DNA of 64,000 nucleotides, from the NCBI GenBank assembly GCA_015143295.1, contig CM026554.1:51830627-51894626 (forward strand), in the 5' to 3' direction. This DNA comes from Tetracentron sinense. Its lineage: Eukaryota; Streptophyta; Magnoliopsida; Trochodendrales; Trochodendraceae. Shown one piece after another: positions 1 through 11,460 of the stretch (positions are counted from its first letter, which is position 1; each line of letters begins with the position of its first letter). The notes beneath the pieces are model-generated. The model made no database searches. It worked only from the letters and a program-made list of their open reading frames with translations, and was not told the DNA's origin. Made by a program: the position numbers and the translations under genes.

Positions 1-87
1 AGCATGTCCAGATGCAACTTCATTTCACTGCTTGTTTGGTGAATGATAGATGAAGAATGCTAACCACTGAGGTGTTGGCATTGGCAG

Positions 88-171
88 GCCCTGTTCCCGG
101 CTGTTCGCGATGCACTCATTTCGGAAAATTCCCCTGTATCTTGGAAAACATCATGCAGAAACAGTGACTAG
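88..171 (+). CDS. Possible terminal exon of an upstream gene
   Basis: A TTGGCAG acceptor at 81-87 is followed by an open frame that reads ALFPAVRDALISENSPVSWK and then seven more residues to a TAG stop at 169-171. The composition is protein-like, in contrast to the AT-rich DNA downstream, so this may be the last exon of a plus-strand gene that begins before the window. The phase is unknown because the upstream exon is missing. The family is not recognised. A chance open frame of 27 codons remains possible. Confidence 0.3.
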   Translation, partial: ALFPAVRDALISENSPVSWKTSCRNSD

Positions 172-502
172 TTTGCTGTTGGAAAAATGGTTGTTAGTAC
201 AGATGCCATTTCATAGTATCAAACTTCATTCTGGATCAAAATTTATTGTAGACCTTCAAATAGCTGGCTATTGAGCTGTTAGGATCATACTGCTATTTTT
301 TTTTGGTTACTTCACGCCTAATGTCGAATGTGGCGCATTGTTTGCATGACTTAGGATGATGAAAATGTGCGCCAAATTGAAAATGTACCATGTTTGTGAC
401 TAGAGGCCCGGAAAACCTGTACTCTTATATCAATCCACCAACTAGGCCCCCATCTGTTCGCCACTTTGCTCAACTCCTAATTTCCTCCCTAATGTTGGGG
501 AT

Positions 503-848
503 GGGAATGCTCTGTTCTATAAGGGCTGGCTCTTTTGCTGAGACTTGTAAAGTCCAGCACGTTGCAAGTCTTGTCATTTGATAATATATATTTTCTTTTG
601 AGAACTAGGTGCATAGTGTTTTTCATCTCGATATAATTCCCGTCAGATTTCAAATGCAGTAAAATGAATGATTTCAAATCTCATAAAAAACTATGACTTG
701 AAATCTCATGATGACAATAATTACATTTGTTAGAAACATTGACAAAGTGACTCAAATTTCCCAACTACTACCACAACAAAAGTGTAAGGTGCAAAGATTT
801 ACAAGTCTCAGCAAAAGAACGGACCCTAAGCACAGCATCACAAGAGCG
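503..848. repeat. Foldback repeat (MITE-like)
   Basis: Two arms in inverted orientation carry TTTTGCTGAGACTTGTAAA at about 532-551 and its complement at about 797-815. Matching GATGCTGTG / GAATGCTCTG sequences lie further out. The size and the arm-loop-arm layout suit a non-autonomous DNA transposon. No clean target duplication was resolved. The surrounding 172-1363 holds no gene that I can support. Confidence 0.5.
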
Positions 849-1363
849 AGTGCAATGGATCATTGCCCACCAGCATCCAGTGAAACACATATAGGAGATT
901 AAATGGGACAAAGTTCAATGCCAATTGATGATTGAAACCATTCAATTCTATATATTCCTTTTATCATTTTACTGCTCTGATCTTCTCAACCGTCCAAATG
1001 ATTGAAACATAGTAGATGGTTGACAGTTGAGATATACAATTTCATTGATCAATTCTTGTTATAAACGATCACAAATTTCACCCTTTTGAGCGCATTTAGG
1101 AATAGCTCTAATAGTTGATAAAATAAGAGAAAGTTGATTAAATGGTTTGAAGAAGTCCAGCCAAGACCAATAACATTTGGAAGTGAAAAAAATTACAGAA
1201 TTGATTTAAGTTGAAAATTCTAAAAGAGTCCAAGAATGCCACAAACTACGTAGATGGAGACAGTAAAGAAGATTTAATCCCACATGATTCACCAAAGTTT
1301 CGGCTTTTAACAGAACAAAATGACTAAACAAGATTAGTGTTCCAGAACACAAGTATTTGGGTA

Positions 1364-1758
1364 GGCTCAGGATTCTCTCGAGTTCATTCTCTCGAGTTCA
1401 GACCGGGGAGACTCTCTCTGGTTCGAACCCCTAGAGGTCGCCACGTGTCTCCTTTGACACCCCTTAACCATGGGTAAGGTTCACCCACCCATCCTTGGTT
1501 TTTTTTTTTTTAATATTAGTTCTTTTTTTTAAAATTAAAAACTGTTTTTAATATTAAAAAAACTCTAAAAACAGTTTTTTTTTTAAATTTAAAAAATAAT
1601 AATTAATATATAAAAAAAAAAACCAAGGATGGGTGGTTGAACCCTAGGGGGGTGAACCTTACCCATGGTTAAGAGGTGTCAAAGGAGACACGTGACGACC
1701 TCTAGGGGTTCAAACCGGAGAGAGTCCCCCCGGTTTGAACTCGAGAGGATCCTGGGCC
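1364..1758. mobile_element. Mutator-type foldback MITE, copy A
   Basis: A 395-bp element with near-palindromic arms. The left end is GGCTCAGGATTCTCTCGAG and the right end, read in reverse, is GGCCCAGGATCCTCTCGAG. The arms continue inward through GTGTCTCCTTTGACACC and TTAACCATGGGTAAGG to an AT-rich centre. It is bounded by a perfect 9-bp direct repeat, ATTTGGGTA, at 1355-1363 and 1759-1767. A 9-bp duplication with long inverted arms is the signature of the Mutator superfamily. No transposase is present. A close relative lies at 27962-28366. Confidence 0.85.
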
Positions 1759-2183
1759 ATTTGGGTAAGGCACATGACCCTGGCTTGTTCAGGATTTGCT
1801 ATCCATCTTGGAATTCTGTTCCAATAACATGTGATCGTAATTATAAAGTACATTACTAGTCATATGAAATAGTAAATACATTCAGATTGTCCCACCAATG
1901 CAGTTAATATGGCACCCAAATATACTGCGATAATAATAATAATTTACAAAAAGGTAAATATTTTCAAGGCCTAAACCTAAATAACAAAAAATAATTATAT
2001 CCTTTCCCAACATGGAGAAAGCACAACAGAACAACTCGAATTTTACTTAAGCACAGAGATAACACAAACAAATTATTTGATGTTGAGAACTAACCCAATT
2101 CAAACCAACAAAAAAGAAAAATCCAAACTTACAATATAGAAAGTAGAGAGACAAAATCCCCAAGAAAGCTTCTAAGTACAAGC

Positions 2184-3989
2184 TCAGTTTTGTACATCAA
2201 TTCTTCTGTGTCTAAGAATCTCGATTCCCAAGTAGTCGACAGGGCCATGAACAGCAACATGAGGTTTCCCAACCTTCACACGGACAGCAGATATCTGAGT
2301 GAACTTGCTTAGGGTGGTGGATGCAATGAGATGAGCCATGGACTCGAGAAGATTCTGAGGTGGTCCCTCCAAGACTTCTTTGACTATGCTGCCTCTCCAC
2401 CAAAGATAAATGTGTTGGAAGGTACAAATATACAGAGAGACCACAGAAAGACCATTAATGTATTGATTAAAAAGCAAGTGAAAAACCATGCATGTATATA
2501 CTATATACACATGAAACACCACCTACAAACACCATACATGAGACTTCTACTGTTCTACATACACATTTATGTACACAATATATATATTAAAGAAAAATTG
2601 TTAAACATGCAAATGGAGGAAAGATGAATGTGGTCTGCCAAGGCGTTAAAAAAAACTATAAGGTTACTTTAAACTGTGGTTAATACTTTTAACCATATTT
2701 ATTTTTCTCAAAATCCAAAGTTAAAAATATGAACTCTAAGGTTAGTGAATCTTAACCACGGTTAAAGGGAGTTTAAAAGGGGACACGTGGGGAGAAAAAG
2801 AGGGCAAGACGCAGTCCTTGGGGCACCCCGCAAGGATGGGATTATTTTCCATTTCTAATTAGGCATGGATTTGTCACTACACATATCACGTACATATACT
2901 TTGATATTGATGGGCTCAAGTGGCCAGCATCAATCCTGTTTTTTTTCTCCTTTTTCCAATGGATAACCTGATGAAGCCCCAAGCTCATGGCTACGGTGCA
3001 GAACATCGCGTAATTAAGCTACAAGTCAATCCCGATTAATCTTCTTCACCTCTTTCCTAAAGGTGTTCCTATGTTCTATGTGAGAAAAAACAGTAGTGAT
3101 GCCTTTACAAGTCCTATTAGGTAGAATCCATAACATATAGGGCTGTTTCTAAGTGGGAAGTTTCACAAAAGACATAGCTTAGGACCAACGGAAGTTGGAG
3201 AACTCTAATAAACTAAGGATGGACCTTTTTGGAATCAATGATGAACAGATCACTTTTCCCTCTTCACGAACATTTTCCTTCTGTTCTTAAATAAATTGTC
3301 CAAGTGGACATAGAAAATCCTATATTTAATACTCAAAAGTATAAATATATATTCAACCTATATAGCATTGATAGGTTATATCATGATATATAAGGAAAAA
3401 TATAGAGAGAGTATCCTTCGTATCGAGGGCAAAGTCACTTTTGAGTGTCTTGACTTGGTATCCACTATCTACCAATATTGATTCAGCTTATATAGATCTC
3501 TAAACCTTGAGGATTGCTGCCCTGGTTAGGCTTGCACTATTTTTCTCGGAAAGCAAAGAATCAATCACCATTCTTAGATAAACTAATTGAATTTCTGAAC
3601 TATTATCTAAAAGAGCTAATAATCAATCATGCATAGTGAACTAAGCCAAATGTTTGTACTTTCTAGTGAAACACCATATGGAATTTTGAAAGCCAAAGCA
3701 TTTATGGGTAATCTCTACTTACTGTAACTCTAGTAAAATAGTCTGCTTCTAGTATTATAAGAGCAATGAAGAAAATTGAAGTTATTACTCACCGATAAAT
3801 TTCAGTATAACTGACAGTGTCGGACAAGTCATCAGATTTACCGGATGGACAGAGATCTAACCAGGCATCTACATCTACCAAGAACTTCTGACCCAGCTTT
3901 CTCTCTTCAGGTTTCACCCCATGAAAACCATGGAACTTCAATCCTCTCAAAATGAGTTTGTCTCCCTTTATAATTTCATCATCATTCAT
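2184..3989 (-). CDS. FOLB: Dihydroneopterin aldolase (FolB type)
   Basis: This enzyme cleaves 7,8-dihydroneopterin to 6-hydroxymethyl-dihydropterin plus glycolaldehyde in folate synthesis. Coding exons are 3793-3989 and 2184-2388. The donor GTGAGT starts at 3792 and the acceptor CAG is at 2389-2391; the join restores YTEIYRIVKEVLEGPPQNL. The product is 133 residues, close to the usual plant length. Family signatures are LRGLKFHGFHGVKPEERKLG near residues 14-33, SYTEIY, NLLESMAHLI, and VRVKVGKPHVAV near the C terminus. The conserved Glu of KPEE and the Lys region of VRVKVGKP fit the active site. The ATG lies 10 bases after a CTCTCTTCAG acceptor, so the leader is spliced. No transit peptide is visible. 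The 1.4-kb intron holds a foldback arm at 2640-2830. Confidence 0.93.
2640..2830. repeat. Partial foldback element of the TTAACC-arm family
   Basis: The segment carries TTAACCACGGTTAAAGGG and GGGGACACGTGG, the arm words that recur in many foldback elements of this window. Only one good arm is evident; the left side, with AACTGTGGTTAATAC, is degraded. It sits inside the single intron of the dihydroneopterin aldolase gene. Confidence 0.45.
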
Positions 3990-4683
3990 TGATAAACCTG
4001 AAGAGAGTTAATAATCAATCCACTCTTGAAGCATAACATCAAGCAGTAAAAAGGGAATTCATGCTTGCTATTACCACACAGATGCTCCAAAGACATATTT
4101 ACTTCATTAAACTAGTGAACCATTATCAATAAAAACCCAGTAAACATTACAGAACAGTATATAGTTCAATGTTCTCGGGACGTAAAATTATAATTATAGT
4201 TTGCAAACACAATGGTTTTGAGTTATCTTTCTCAAATGGATGTGGGGATGTGTTCATGGAGGGGAAAAGAATCTGATTCTTCACCCGATAGGAGGTAAAG
4301 GACCACAGTTTCCTTAGAATTGTAGGACCTGTAAACCCTAATAATAAGATAAAGAGCTATTGCATATTTGGATCAGTGAAAAAAGCAACCTTGAAGCTCA
4401 TATGCTCCAAGGTAGCCTTTTTAAATGCCATCTGAGTTAAAGTTAATCTTTTTGGATAAGCTAACAATCAAAAATCTACAACATCATCGTCAATTAATAA
4501 ATAATCGTTATTTTATATAGCCGATCGATCTCTACCCAAATTAAACCCTAAAAAATTATGGCCGTATACTTGGAATAGATCAAACAGAGGTCGCAGAATC
4601 TTCAACAAGTAATTAAAATGAAGAACAGATCATTGAACGAAAAAATTCAGAAGGGTTAGGGTTTTTAGATACTTATAACGTAC

Positions 4684-4890
4684 CTTTCGAGATGTTTCTC
4701 CTACACTTCTTCCCTGCAAATACGAATACAAACTACCAAGGTTAGTGGATATGATAATGAAAGTGGTGGTGTTTGGATGCAAGTGCAACTCCATTTGCTT
4801 GCTCTCGTTTGGCAAATGATGGTCGAGGAAAGGCGGGTCCTTGAAATTCCGCCATTGGTGGGCTTTTTGTTTCCATTCACACGCGTCCTC
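4684..4890 (-). other. Likely 5' leader exon of the dihydroneopterin aldolase gene
   Basis: On the minus strand a good donor, AAAG|GTACGT, lies at 4684/4683. The matching acceptor CTCTTCAG is just upstream of the aldolase ATG at 3989, so this segment is probably the noncoding first exon. The outer edge near 4890 is a guess. Short open frames here look like leader sequence rather than protein. Confidence 0.5.
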
Positions 4891-4921
4891 ACGTCTTCTT
4901 GTGGAGTTATGTGTTACAAAT

Positions 4922-5268
4922 TACAATCCAGGTGATAAATACTTTAGATTGTGCCCGTCCAATCATCATGGCTTTTACGATCAATGGATGCGTCTGGGTA
5001 AAACATTAATTAGTATCAAAGCCTAACATCATGTCTCAAGTTTTGAGTAATGGAAATGACTAAAGACAAAAATCTCAAGAATTGTCCCACCTGAGAGTGA
5101 AGACCGCCGCAGAAAAGACTACCTAAGGAAGGCTACAGAAAATCCTGAGAATTATCACCCTAGAGTAGGAGCTCCCGAGGACATTGACAGTTACAATCCA
5201 AGTGATAAATACTTAGATTGTGCCCTTCCCATATGTTCGGGCTTTTGGGATCAATGGTTGCGCCTACA
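4922..5268 (+). repeat. Direct repeat pair
   Basis: About 75 bases starting ACAATCCAGGTGATAAATAC at 4922 recur at 5194 as ACAATCCAAGTGATAAATAC. Both continue through GATTGTGCCC and GATCAATGG. The copies have diverged by scattered substitutions. The origin is unknown. Nothing coding is seen in 5000-5380. Confidence 0.5.
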
Positions 5269-5389
5269 CATCATCAAGATTCACGAGTTTTTATTAAGGT
5301 TACGGTCGGGTTCATGAACCCCGCAAATCTTCTAAACCCGCCTATATTTTGAATGTCTCCCCACCAACTGGCCTACATCCAGAAGAGGT

Positions 5390-5882
5390 TTGATCATTGA
5401 AAAAACAAAAACAAACAGAATCATAGCTCGAGTCTCAACCTGCATGTTCTTAGTAGTTCTTGTGGTCAGTATCCTCAACACCAGCTCTTCATTTTCATCA
5501 TCTCTCACAACCATAGATATCATAGTATATTCAGAAAACACCTTAGTTACAATCTGGAACAAATTCACAGGTGCCCTCTTGAATTATCTAGCATTTGCTA
5601 TTGTGATAGTAGTTTCTTTCATTTTGGTCTCCTTTTCTACATCAGATGAACTAAATTTCTCAAACTTTACATGGGTGTTTCTCTGCTTTTGTTGTTTTGG
5701 GCTTCATGGGTAGTGAAATTGCTTTGTTTCTGATAAGGGTTTTTAGTTTCCCTATTGCTTGTATCACATTTCTTGTGGTTCTCTTTAATTTCATTATTGG
5801 TGGGGTGGTGGTGGTTTTTATGTCAAGGATGGCAGTTCTGATCACACAGGAGGGTATTTGGTGCTTAAAGGGATGCTGGTAG
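5390..5882 (+). pseudogene. Broken ORF for a hydrophobic multi-pass membrane protein
   Basis: Two overlapping frames encode strongly hydrophobic segments. The first, ending at 5713, contains CMFLVVLVVSILNTSSSFS and NYLAFAIVIVVSFILVSF. The second, from the ATG at 5706, contains IALFLIRVFSFPIACITFLV and NFIIGGVVVVFMSRM and stops at 5882. A single frame change near 5670-5690 would join them into one protein with about four membrane segments. I do not recognise the family. It may be a decayed gene or a chance run of U-rich codons. Confidence 0.3.
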
Positions 5883-6152
5883 CTTCTGCCAGAATGGACT
5901 ACTTGGGTTGCCATGGGCTTGTATGATCTTGCTACCGTTAACCGTGACATTGGTTCAGAAAAGGAGACTTTTTATAGAGTAAAGGAAGACAAAATGAGAA
6001 AATTACAGATCTTTCATGGGTAGAACAACATCTCAGGAATGTAGTGACCAAAAAAAAAAAAAACATCCCAGGAATGTGAAAAAGATAATTACAAATGGCA
6101 TGACCATGAGAGTTTGCTTCCCTTCTGATATGCATTAATTAGACTTCCTTAA

Positions 6153-6297
6153 TGCTATGTTTGGTTGCAGAGAAAATATGTGAAAACATGGAAAAGAAAA
6201 GAAAATTTCAGATTTCTAATACAATTTGTAGTTGTGTTTTGTCTAATTTTCTTTTATTTTCCATGTTCACTTATTTTCTCGGCAACCAAACATAGGG
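6153..6297. mobile_element. Tourist-type MITE, copy 1 (PIF/Harbinger)
   Basis: A 145-bp foldback element. The ends are TGCTATGTTTGGTTGC and GCAACCAAACATAGGG, and most of the element can pair with itself. A 3-bp direct repeat, TAA, lies at 6150-6152 and 6298-6300. Short TTTGG-bearing inverted ends plus a 3-bp duplication are typical of PIF/Harbinger (Tourist) MITEs. Two further copies occur at 16933-17086 and 58194-58348. Confidence 0.88.
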
Positions 6298-6300
6298 TAA

Positions 6301-8237
6301 GGGGGTCCTTTCTCACACATCAAGGATCAGCGACATGATTTTCAAAGGAATAGGAGATAGATGAATAATAGTTAATTGGTACCAAATTCAATAATCTTTT
6401 GTATCCCAGGTCGACATCCCTGAAGATGGTTTGCTGCTCAAACGTACATAAACACTGCCGAGCCATCCAGCAAGTCGGCCCATGATAGTCAATTGATAAA
6501 ATTATCCCTTGTGTTTATTGCATTTTGGGTTTCCTCCAACATCTGATATTTTTTCCTGCTGATGAAATCCCAAAGTTACCTATTTTTTAAATCTAATAAA
6601 ATTATTCAGCGCATTCTCTTCCGGTATGGTTTTGCCAGTTTTGAATGTGGGAAATCAACATCTTCGAATGATAACAAGCAACCAATTAATTGAATTCTTC
6701 AATACAAGCATTAGCAGCCTAGAATGATCTTGATACTTTTTTTACCAGTTTCTCTTAGAAGGTATTGTAGGCCCTGAGGCCTGAGGAACAACTGCACCTG
6801 CACCATGGTTTTGACAGTTTGTTTTAAATGGTTTGCGGCAGTGTAGTCACCCAATACTAAATGACTCAACACAAGCCAGTGCACTCAGAAGAATGGTTAG
6901 TTTCCTACCCCTTTGTATTCTCCTTGCAGTGTAAGCTTGATACTTATTCACCATCCCACGAAAGTGTTCCTCTTTAAATGCCAAATTCCTCTGGAAAAAA
7001 ATGACAACAAGGACCTCTCTATCAATGAGCTCCCATTCTAAACAAGACTGGAATGCTATTGCTATGCTCTCATGAATACTTCGTTGAAACTTCGGAGGAT
7101 TCACACAAGAAGCAGCTTGATTCTAGTACCTCATGAATGTTTGGTCCAGCCACTATCAAACTCACACTGCAAAAACCCATTGGATTATCACACACACATG
7201 CATAATCCCAATTGACTTGTTAGGTCTGCCTTTCTCTTCCCAGAAATAGAATCCAGAAGCAAGTCTCCCTTTTTTTTAATTGCAACTTTATCCTGGAAGC
7301 CGATGAACTAACAGGAATATAATGGTTTTTCATATGGTATACTAAGATGGCAATGCATAATATCTTGATTGGCAGGACTCTAGTCTTTGTTGGATCATAT
7401 GGTATACCAAGATAGCAATGAACCCATTGGTTTAGATGTCTTATGTTTTGGTCAATCTAGGAGAAGATAAAATCTAGAACTTTACCTCTTCTAGTCCTTG
7501 AGTCTTTCTTTTCTATTTTTCTACGACAGAATAACATCCTCAATTATAAAGTTGGATGCTAAGAGTTGCTGTAGTCTTTCAGCATTACCCCATATCTTTA
7601 TATGCCAAATTATATGAAACAAATATGTCACTATATCTCAAAAGGAGAGAATCCGGCATGCGCCACAATTAGTGAGGCATGTGGTCCTCACTCCTCATCA
7701 CTGCTCAATCATTATCTAGAGTTTGGCCCTAGTAATCTAAACGGGACGAGATATGTTGGATCCAATATCCGTCACCATCCAAATGATAATGGCCGTGATT
7801 TTCTTACCCCCCCCCCCGGATTCTAATTTGAAGAAATGAGAGAAAAAGAGTAAGGAGATACTATAACAGAAACAGTAAGAGATTAGCATGTAATTGCATC
7901 CAAGGGAAAACAAAGTTCATAAAAATAATTATCCCTATATCTCCATTTATATTTCATAGAAAGAAAATACAAAGAAAGATTACAACAGCCAAATTCTGAT
8001 CGAGAACCTATGAGTGCATCATGCCGAACCCCAAATAGTTGGCATAAGGCACTGATGAAGAAGAAGAACCTAGGACTGCATCAGCATGGTAATGTACAAA
8101 CAGCAAAGCAACCACAACATTCATGTCCAGGTCCTTTAACATAAACAAACTCCAAGACCATTATAAGGAACATGAACAATTAAGAAGAAAAAAATGAAAT
8201 AGAAAAGAAATACAGCAAGTCAATACCCTTTCAGATT
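6301..8237. other. Intergenic stretch without a supported gene
   Basis: AT-rich sequence with only short frames. A minus-strand open frame at 6847-7104 (85 codons, with CLEWELIDREVLVVIFFQR) has a protein-like look, but it has no visible partner exons and no family match. A run of ten or so C residues lies near 7808. The final 300 bases before 8238 are probably the 3' untranslated region of the minus-strand EXO70 gene. Confidence 0.5.
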
Positions 8238-10208
8238 TCACCTCCTGCGGGTGTTGTGCAATGATCTTGGGGACCCCTCAAAGAGATCCAATAGGTAACT
8301 CTCTAAGTCATTGTCGCTGTACTTAATGTACTTGTCACCAATATGATTGGCATGTGTCCCCATGAACATCCGGTATGCTTGGATTACCTTAAGAGATGTT
8401 GAGATCTGTAGCTCTTCCCGAAGCTGACCATCTGGGATCAACCACCCTGTCTGGTTCTTGTAAACCTCCTCAAAAGCAACATTGAAGCACCTGAGCCTCT
8501 CCAGCATCTCCTTGAGAACAGTCTTTGACATGGAATGTGAACGTGGATTACCGCTCCTCTCGTCCACGAGTAAGGAGAGGATTGAACCCCAAGTAGCTCT
8601 CTCATAGCTCCTCGCGTGCTGCTGGAATCGCCCATTGTGATTTCGGATCCAGTCATCTCCAAAAAGAACCCTGAGTTCTGAGCCTTCAACCTTTTGAACC
8701 ATGTAATGGATGTTGTTCATCAAGAAGAAATGTAGTAGAGAGCCATCCTTGTACAATTTAGATTTACAATCAAGATTGGATTCTAGAATCGACGTTACTT
8801 TCTGAAGGTGGTGAGCCAATAGAGAAACTCTGGAAGAAGAGCTTTCACCCTGGTTCTCCTCCTCTATAATTGGATTCATCTTGGGCAATACTGACATGGG
8901 ATCCCCCCCATCCTGGTCCTTGAGAAGCAAATTTAGGGTATCACTGTAATCAGTGAGGACCTTGATGTAATTCATGACATATTTGGTTAGAGGATGGATT
9001 GCACCCCGAGCAAAAGGGTTGGTTGATATGTCTGATGAAACAGCGTTCCCCAATTCTAAAAATGTTCCCCTAACTGATTCTGCCAATCTTCTCAGAACCT
9101 CACAACACTCAGTTCTAACAAAAGAACCAGCCTTGTCTGAGAATAAAGCGTCTATATCTGGAAGAAGATCTGCCAGCACTTCGTACATATCAAGTTTGCG
9201 AAACAACTTCTCCGGCTCACGGTGCCCAATAGCTATGGCTTCGCCAAAATTCAGGAGCCTCAACATTGTAGTCTTTGACATCTCATCAAAACAAATCAGG
9301 TTAATTGGCTCAAATTCCCCAAAAATCTGGTCACAGAGCCGTTTCTCACTAGCGAGATAAACCCGCACAAAGATCTTCATAGCCCGGATCCATTTCTTGA
9401 TCTTGCAATTCAAGCTGCTCCAATCCATCCTCAGTACATCCTCAATGCTCAATTTCTCCACGTCAAGGATGCACAGGTACTCGTCCAAGGCATCTTTCCG
9501 GATGCTAATAAAGGTCTGACAGCATTCCTGATCGTAATTCGAAGCAAACATTACATTGGCAATGCATTTGAGGTCAGGGATTACATCTGGGCGGACCAAA
9601 TCAATGATGTATTCCTCTGAGCCTTGGCTAAAACTCTCTCTCTGAAGCGAGTCCTCAACCGAGTCTTCCTCGACCGAGATGATCGAGCCCTCATTAACGG
9701 CATCCTCTTCACTTGAATGGAAAGACATGTGCTCTGGCTCGAAGGATTGCCTGTTCTGAATAAGAATATGGCTGAACTCTTCCTCCAGCCTCGCCATTGC
9801 CATCTGAAGAACATTGTGTACCCTGCATTGGAGCTCATTCTCTTCTCCATCTTTGTCCAAAGACAAACTTCTTAAGGTTTCTGTTATCCTTTGGACTTCA
9901 TCAACAGCATGCAGGTACTTAGAAGCTTCCTCCGGACCAGAGTCCCATATCATAGACTGGTCTGTTTCCCAATTCATGATCTTCTCCTGAATGAGGTTGA
10001 GCTGTTCTTCAATCTCGCTTATTCCCCTTCTCTTGCTTTCAGTGAGGTTGGTCATGGTGGACAACCGGATGTCAAGATCCGCCAGGATGTTTCTTATATC
10101 ATCTGTCAGGTTCTTATTTGTCCCTAATGCCCTTACAATGTGCTGTGCCGCAGCAATCATGTGTTCCTCTCCTTCTAAGGTTGGGTTCAGGGATTTACAG
10201 TCCTCCAT
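8238..10208 (-). CDS. EXO70E: Exocyst subunit EXO70, E clade
   Basis: EXO70 proteins are membrane-binding subunits of the exocyst, which tethers secretory vesicles at the plasma membrane. Plant E-clade members mark exocyst-positive organelles. The coding region is one exon of 656 residues, a typical length for an intronless plant EXO70. Supporting features are the N-terminal helix run, an acidic linker near residues 170-205 (SSEEDAVNEGS, SVEEDSVEDS), LGVEKLS-like LDVEKLSIEDVLRMDW, WIRAMKIFVRVYLASEKRLC, LLNFGEAIAIG, HPLTKYVMNYIKVL and the C-terminal FLMNNIHYMVQKV / FGDDWIRNH. The C terminus SPRSLHNTRRR resembles Arabidopsis EXO70E2 as I remember it. The true start is the ATG at 10208 (MEDCKSLN); the open frame extends three codons further upstream only through a TTG. 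The promoter and leader lie above 10208, where the start region is duplicated. Confidence 0.95.
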   Translation of the reverse strand: MEDCKSLNPTLEGEEHMIAAAQHIVRALGTNKNLTDDIRNILADLDIRLSTMTNLTESKRRGISEIEEQLNLIQEKIMNWETDQSMIWDSGPEEASKYLHAVDEVQRITETLRSLSLDKDGEENELQCRVHNVLQMAMARLEEEFSHILIQNRQSFEPEHMSFHSSEEDAVNEGSIISVEEDSVEDSLQRESFSQGSEEYIIDLVRPDVIPDLKCIANVMFASNYDQECCQTFISIRKDALDEYLCILDVEKLSIEDVLRMDWSSLNCKIKKWIRAMKIFVRVYLASEKRLCDQIFGEFEPINLICFDEMSKTTMLRLLNFGEAIAIGHREPEKLFRKLDMYEVLADLLPDIDALFSDKAGSFVRTECCEVLRRLAESVRGTFLELGNAVSSDISTNPFARGAIHPLTKYVMNYIKVLTDYSDTLNLLLKDQDGGDPMSVLPKMNPIIEEENQGESSSSRVSLLAHHLQKVTSILESNLDCKSKLYKDGSLLHFFLMNNIHYMVQKVEGSELRVLFGDDWIRNHNGRFQQHARSYERATWGSILSLLVDERSGNPRSHSMSKTVLKEMLERLRCFNVAFEEVYKNQTGWLIPDGQLREELQISTSLKVIQAYRMFMGTHANHIGDKYIKYSDNDLESYLLDLFEGSPRSLHNTRRR

Positions 10209-10585
10209 GGTATACAAGATGACAAGAGAAACAAAATTTTCTGAGGAGAGACCAACCTAAACCTTGAATTCCCAAAACAAGAGGAAAAAATCTACCCTCT
10301 TGGATGAAACCTAAAACACTTCTTCGCCGAACCAAAAGTCAAGCTTACACGAGAACTACTGGAGAAACATTACTGGGATTTGAAAAGGATCATGGATTTA
10401 CAGTCCCCTGAGGCATTAAAGATGACCAGAGAAACAAAAATTGCCAAGGAGAGACCAACCTAAACCTTGAATTCCAAAAACAAGAGGAACAAAATCTACC
10501 CTCTTGGATGAAACCTAAAACACTTCTTCGCCGAACCAAAAGTCAAGCTTACACAAGAACTATTGGAGAAACATTACTTGGATTT
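10191..10585 (-). repeat. Tandem duplication of the EXO70E start region and leader
   Basis: Two copies of about 191 bases with a period of 203 lie at 10191-10381 and roughly 10394-10585. Both begin GGATTTACAGTCC and share AGAGACCAACCTAAACC, CTTGGATGAAACCTAAAAC and CCGAACCAAAAGTCAAGC. The copy next to the gene contains the start codon. In the upstream copy that codon is lost, and the minus strand instead reads ATG CCT CAG GGG ACT GTA and stops three codons later, a possible eight-codon upstream ORF if this copy is transcribed. Confidence 0.85.
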
Positions 10586-11339
10586 GGTAACTCCCCCCAA
10601 CAGATAAAACCTCAAGTAGTTTAAACCAAAAAAAAAAAAAACTTCAAGTAGTCATTAAACTGGATGGAGAGGTTGAAATGTAACTGGAACAAGATAATAA
10701 TAATAATATCCCTACTTTCAGAGGTTGAAAATTGAGAGGGATTGGCAAGAACAATATGGTACAAACAATCTATTTTATTTGATCTAAGAACAACAGAAAG
10801 ACTTCATGGCAAGAATTATGAAGATCTCCCTTCCCACATCACAAAACCTTGTGGAAATAGATTAGAGAAAGGAAATGGGAGAGGCTAAGAGGTTTCAAAC
10901 TACAAGAAACAGCATAGCAAAACAAATGGTACAATACAGAAGAACTAACGGTCCCCTGATTCTTCTATAAACCCAAACAGATTTGTGATCACTTTCATGA
11001 ATATACAGAAGAACCTATGAAATCTAACGGCCTAAGAAGAGAAAACAGAGACTTCAAATGATCAACCAAACCCTCTCTATTTCCTTTTCTTAGAGCCTAC
11101 TCACACACTTCCACTCAAAATCAGATCTTGATTTAAACTCCAGATAAAACAGCTTAAGATCTTGTAATGAACTGAAAAACACCCACAAACCTAGAGAGAT
11201 TCAACTAAAACCCTAATTTACTTGTTATTAAAAATTGAAACCAGACTGTAGTAAAAGAAAGCAAGAACGAAATGAAATAATCGAAAAGGGTACGTGGATT
11301 TGAAAAACAGAGAGAAGAAAATTGTTAGGGAAATAGGGA

Positions 11340-11455
11340 TTAAACCTGGAGCTTCGTATGATGAAACTTTTCGTGGAAGCTTTCTCTGAATCTTCCTTGG
11401 TAGATCTCTGTAACTTCTCTCTTTCTTATTGCATTTTGACTTCTGGTCTTGCAAA
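11340..11455 (-). other. Possible distal leader exon of EXO70E
   Basis: On the minus strand a purine-rich segment ends with GAAGCTCCAG followed by GTTTAATCC, a plausible donor at about 11346. It could splice to the leader repeat below 10600. No acceptor was fixed with confidence. 10586-11339 shows no coding content. Confidence 0.35.
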
Positions 11456-11460
11456 AATCA

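Noticed and set aside
8974-9360. Plus-strand open frame of 128 codons
   Set aside because: It lies wholly inside the EXO70E coding exon on the other strand and has no protein-family features.
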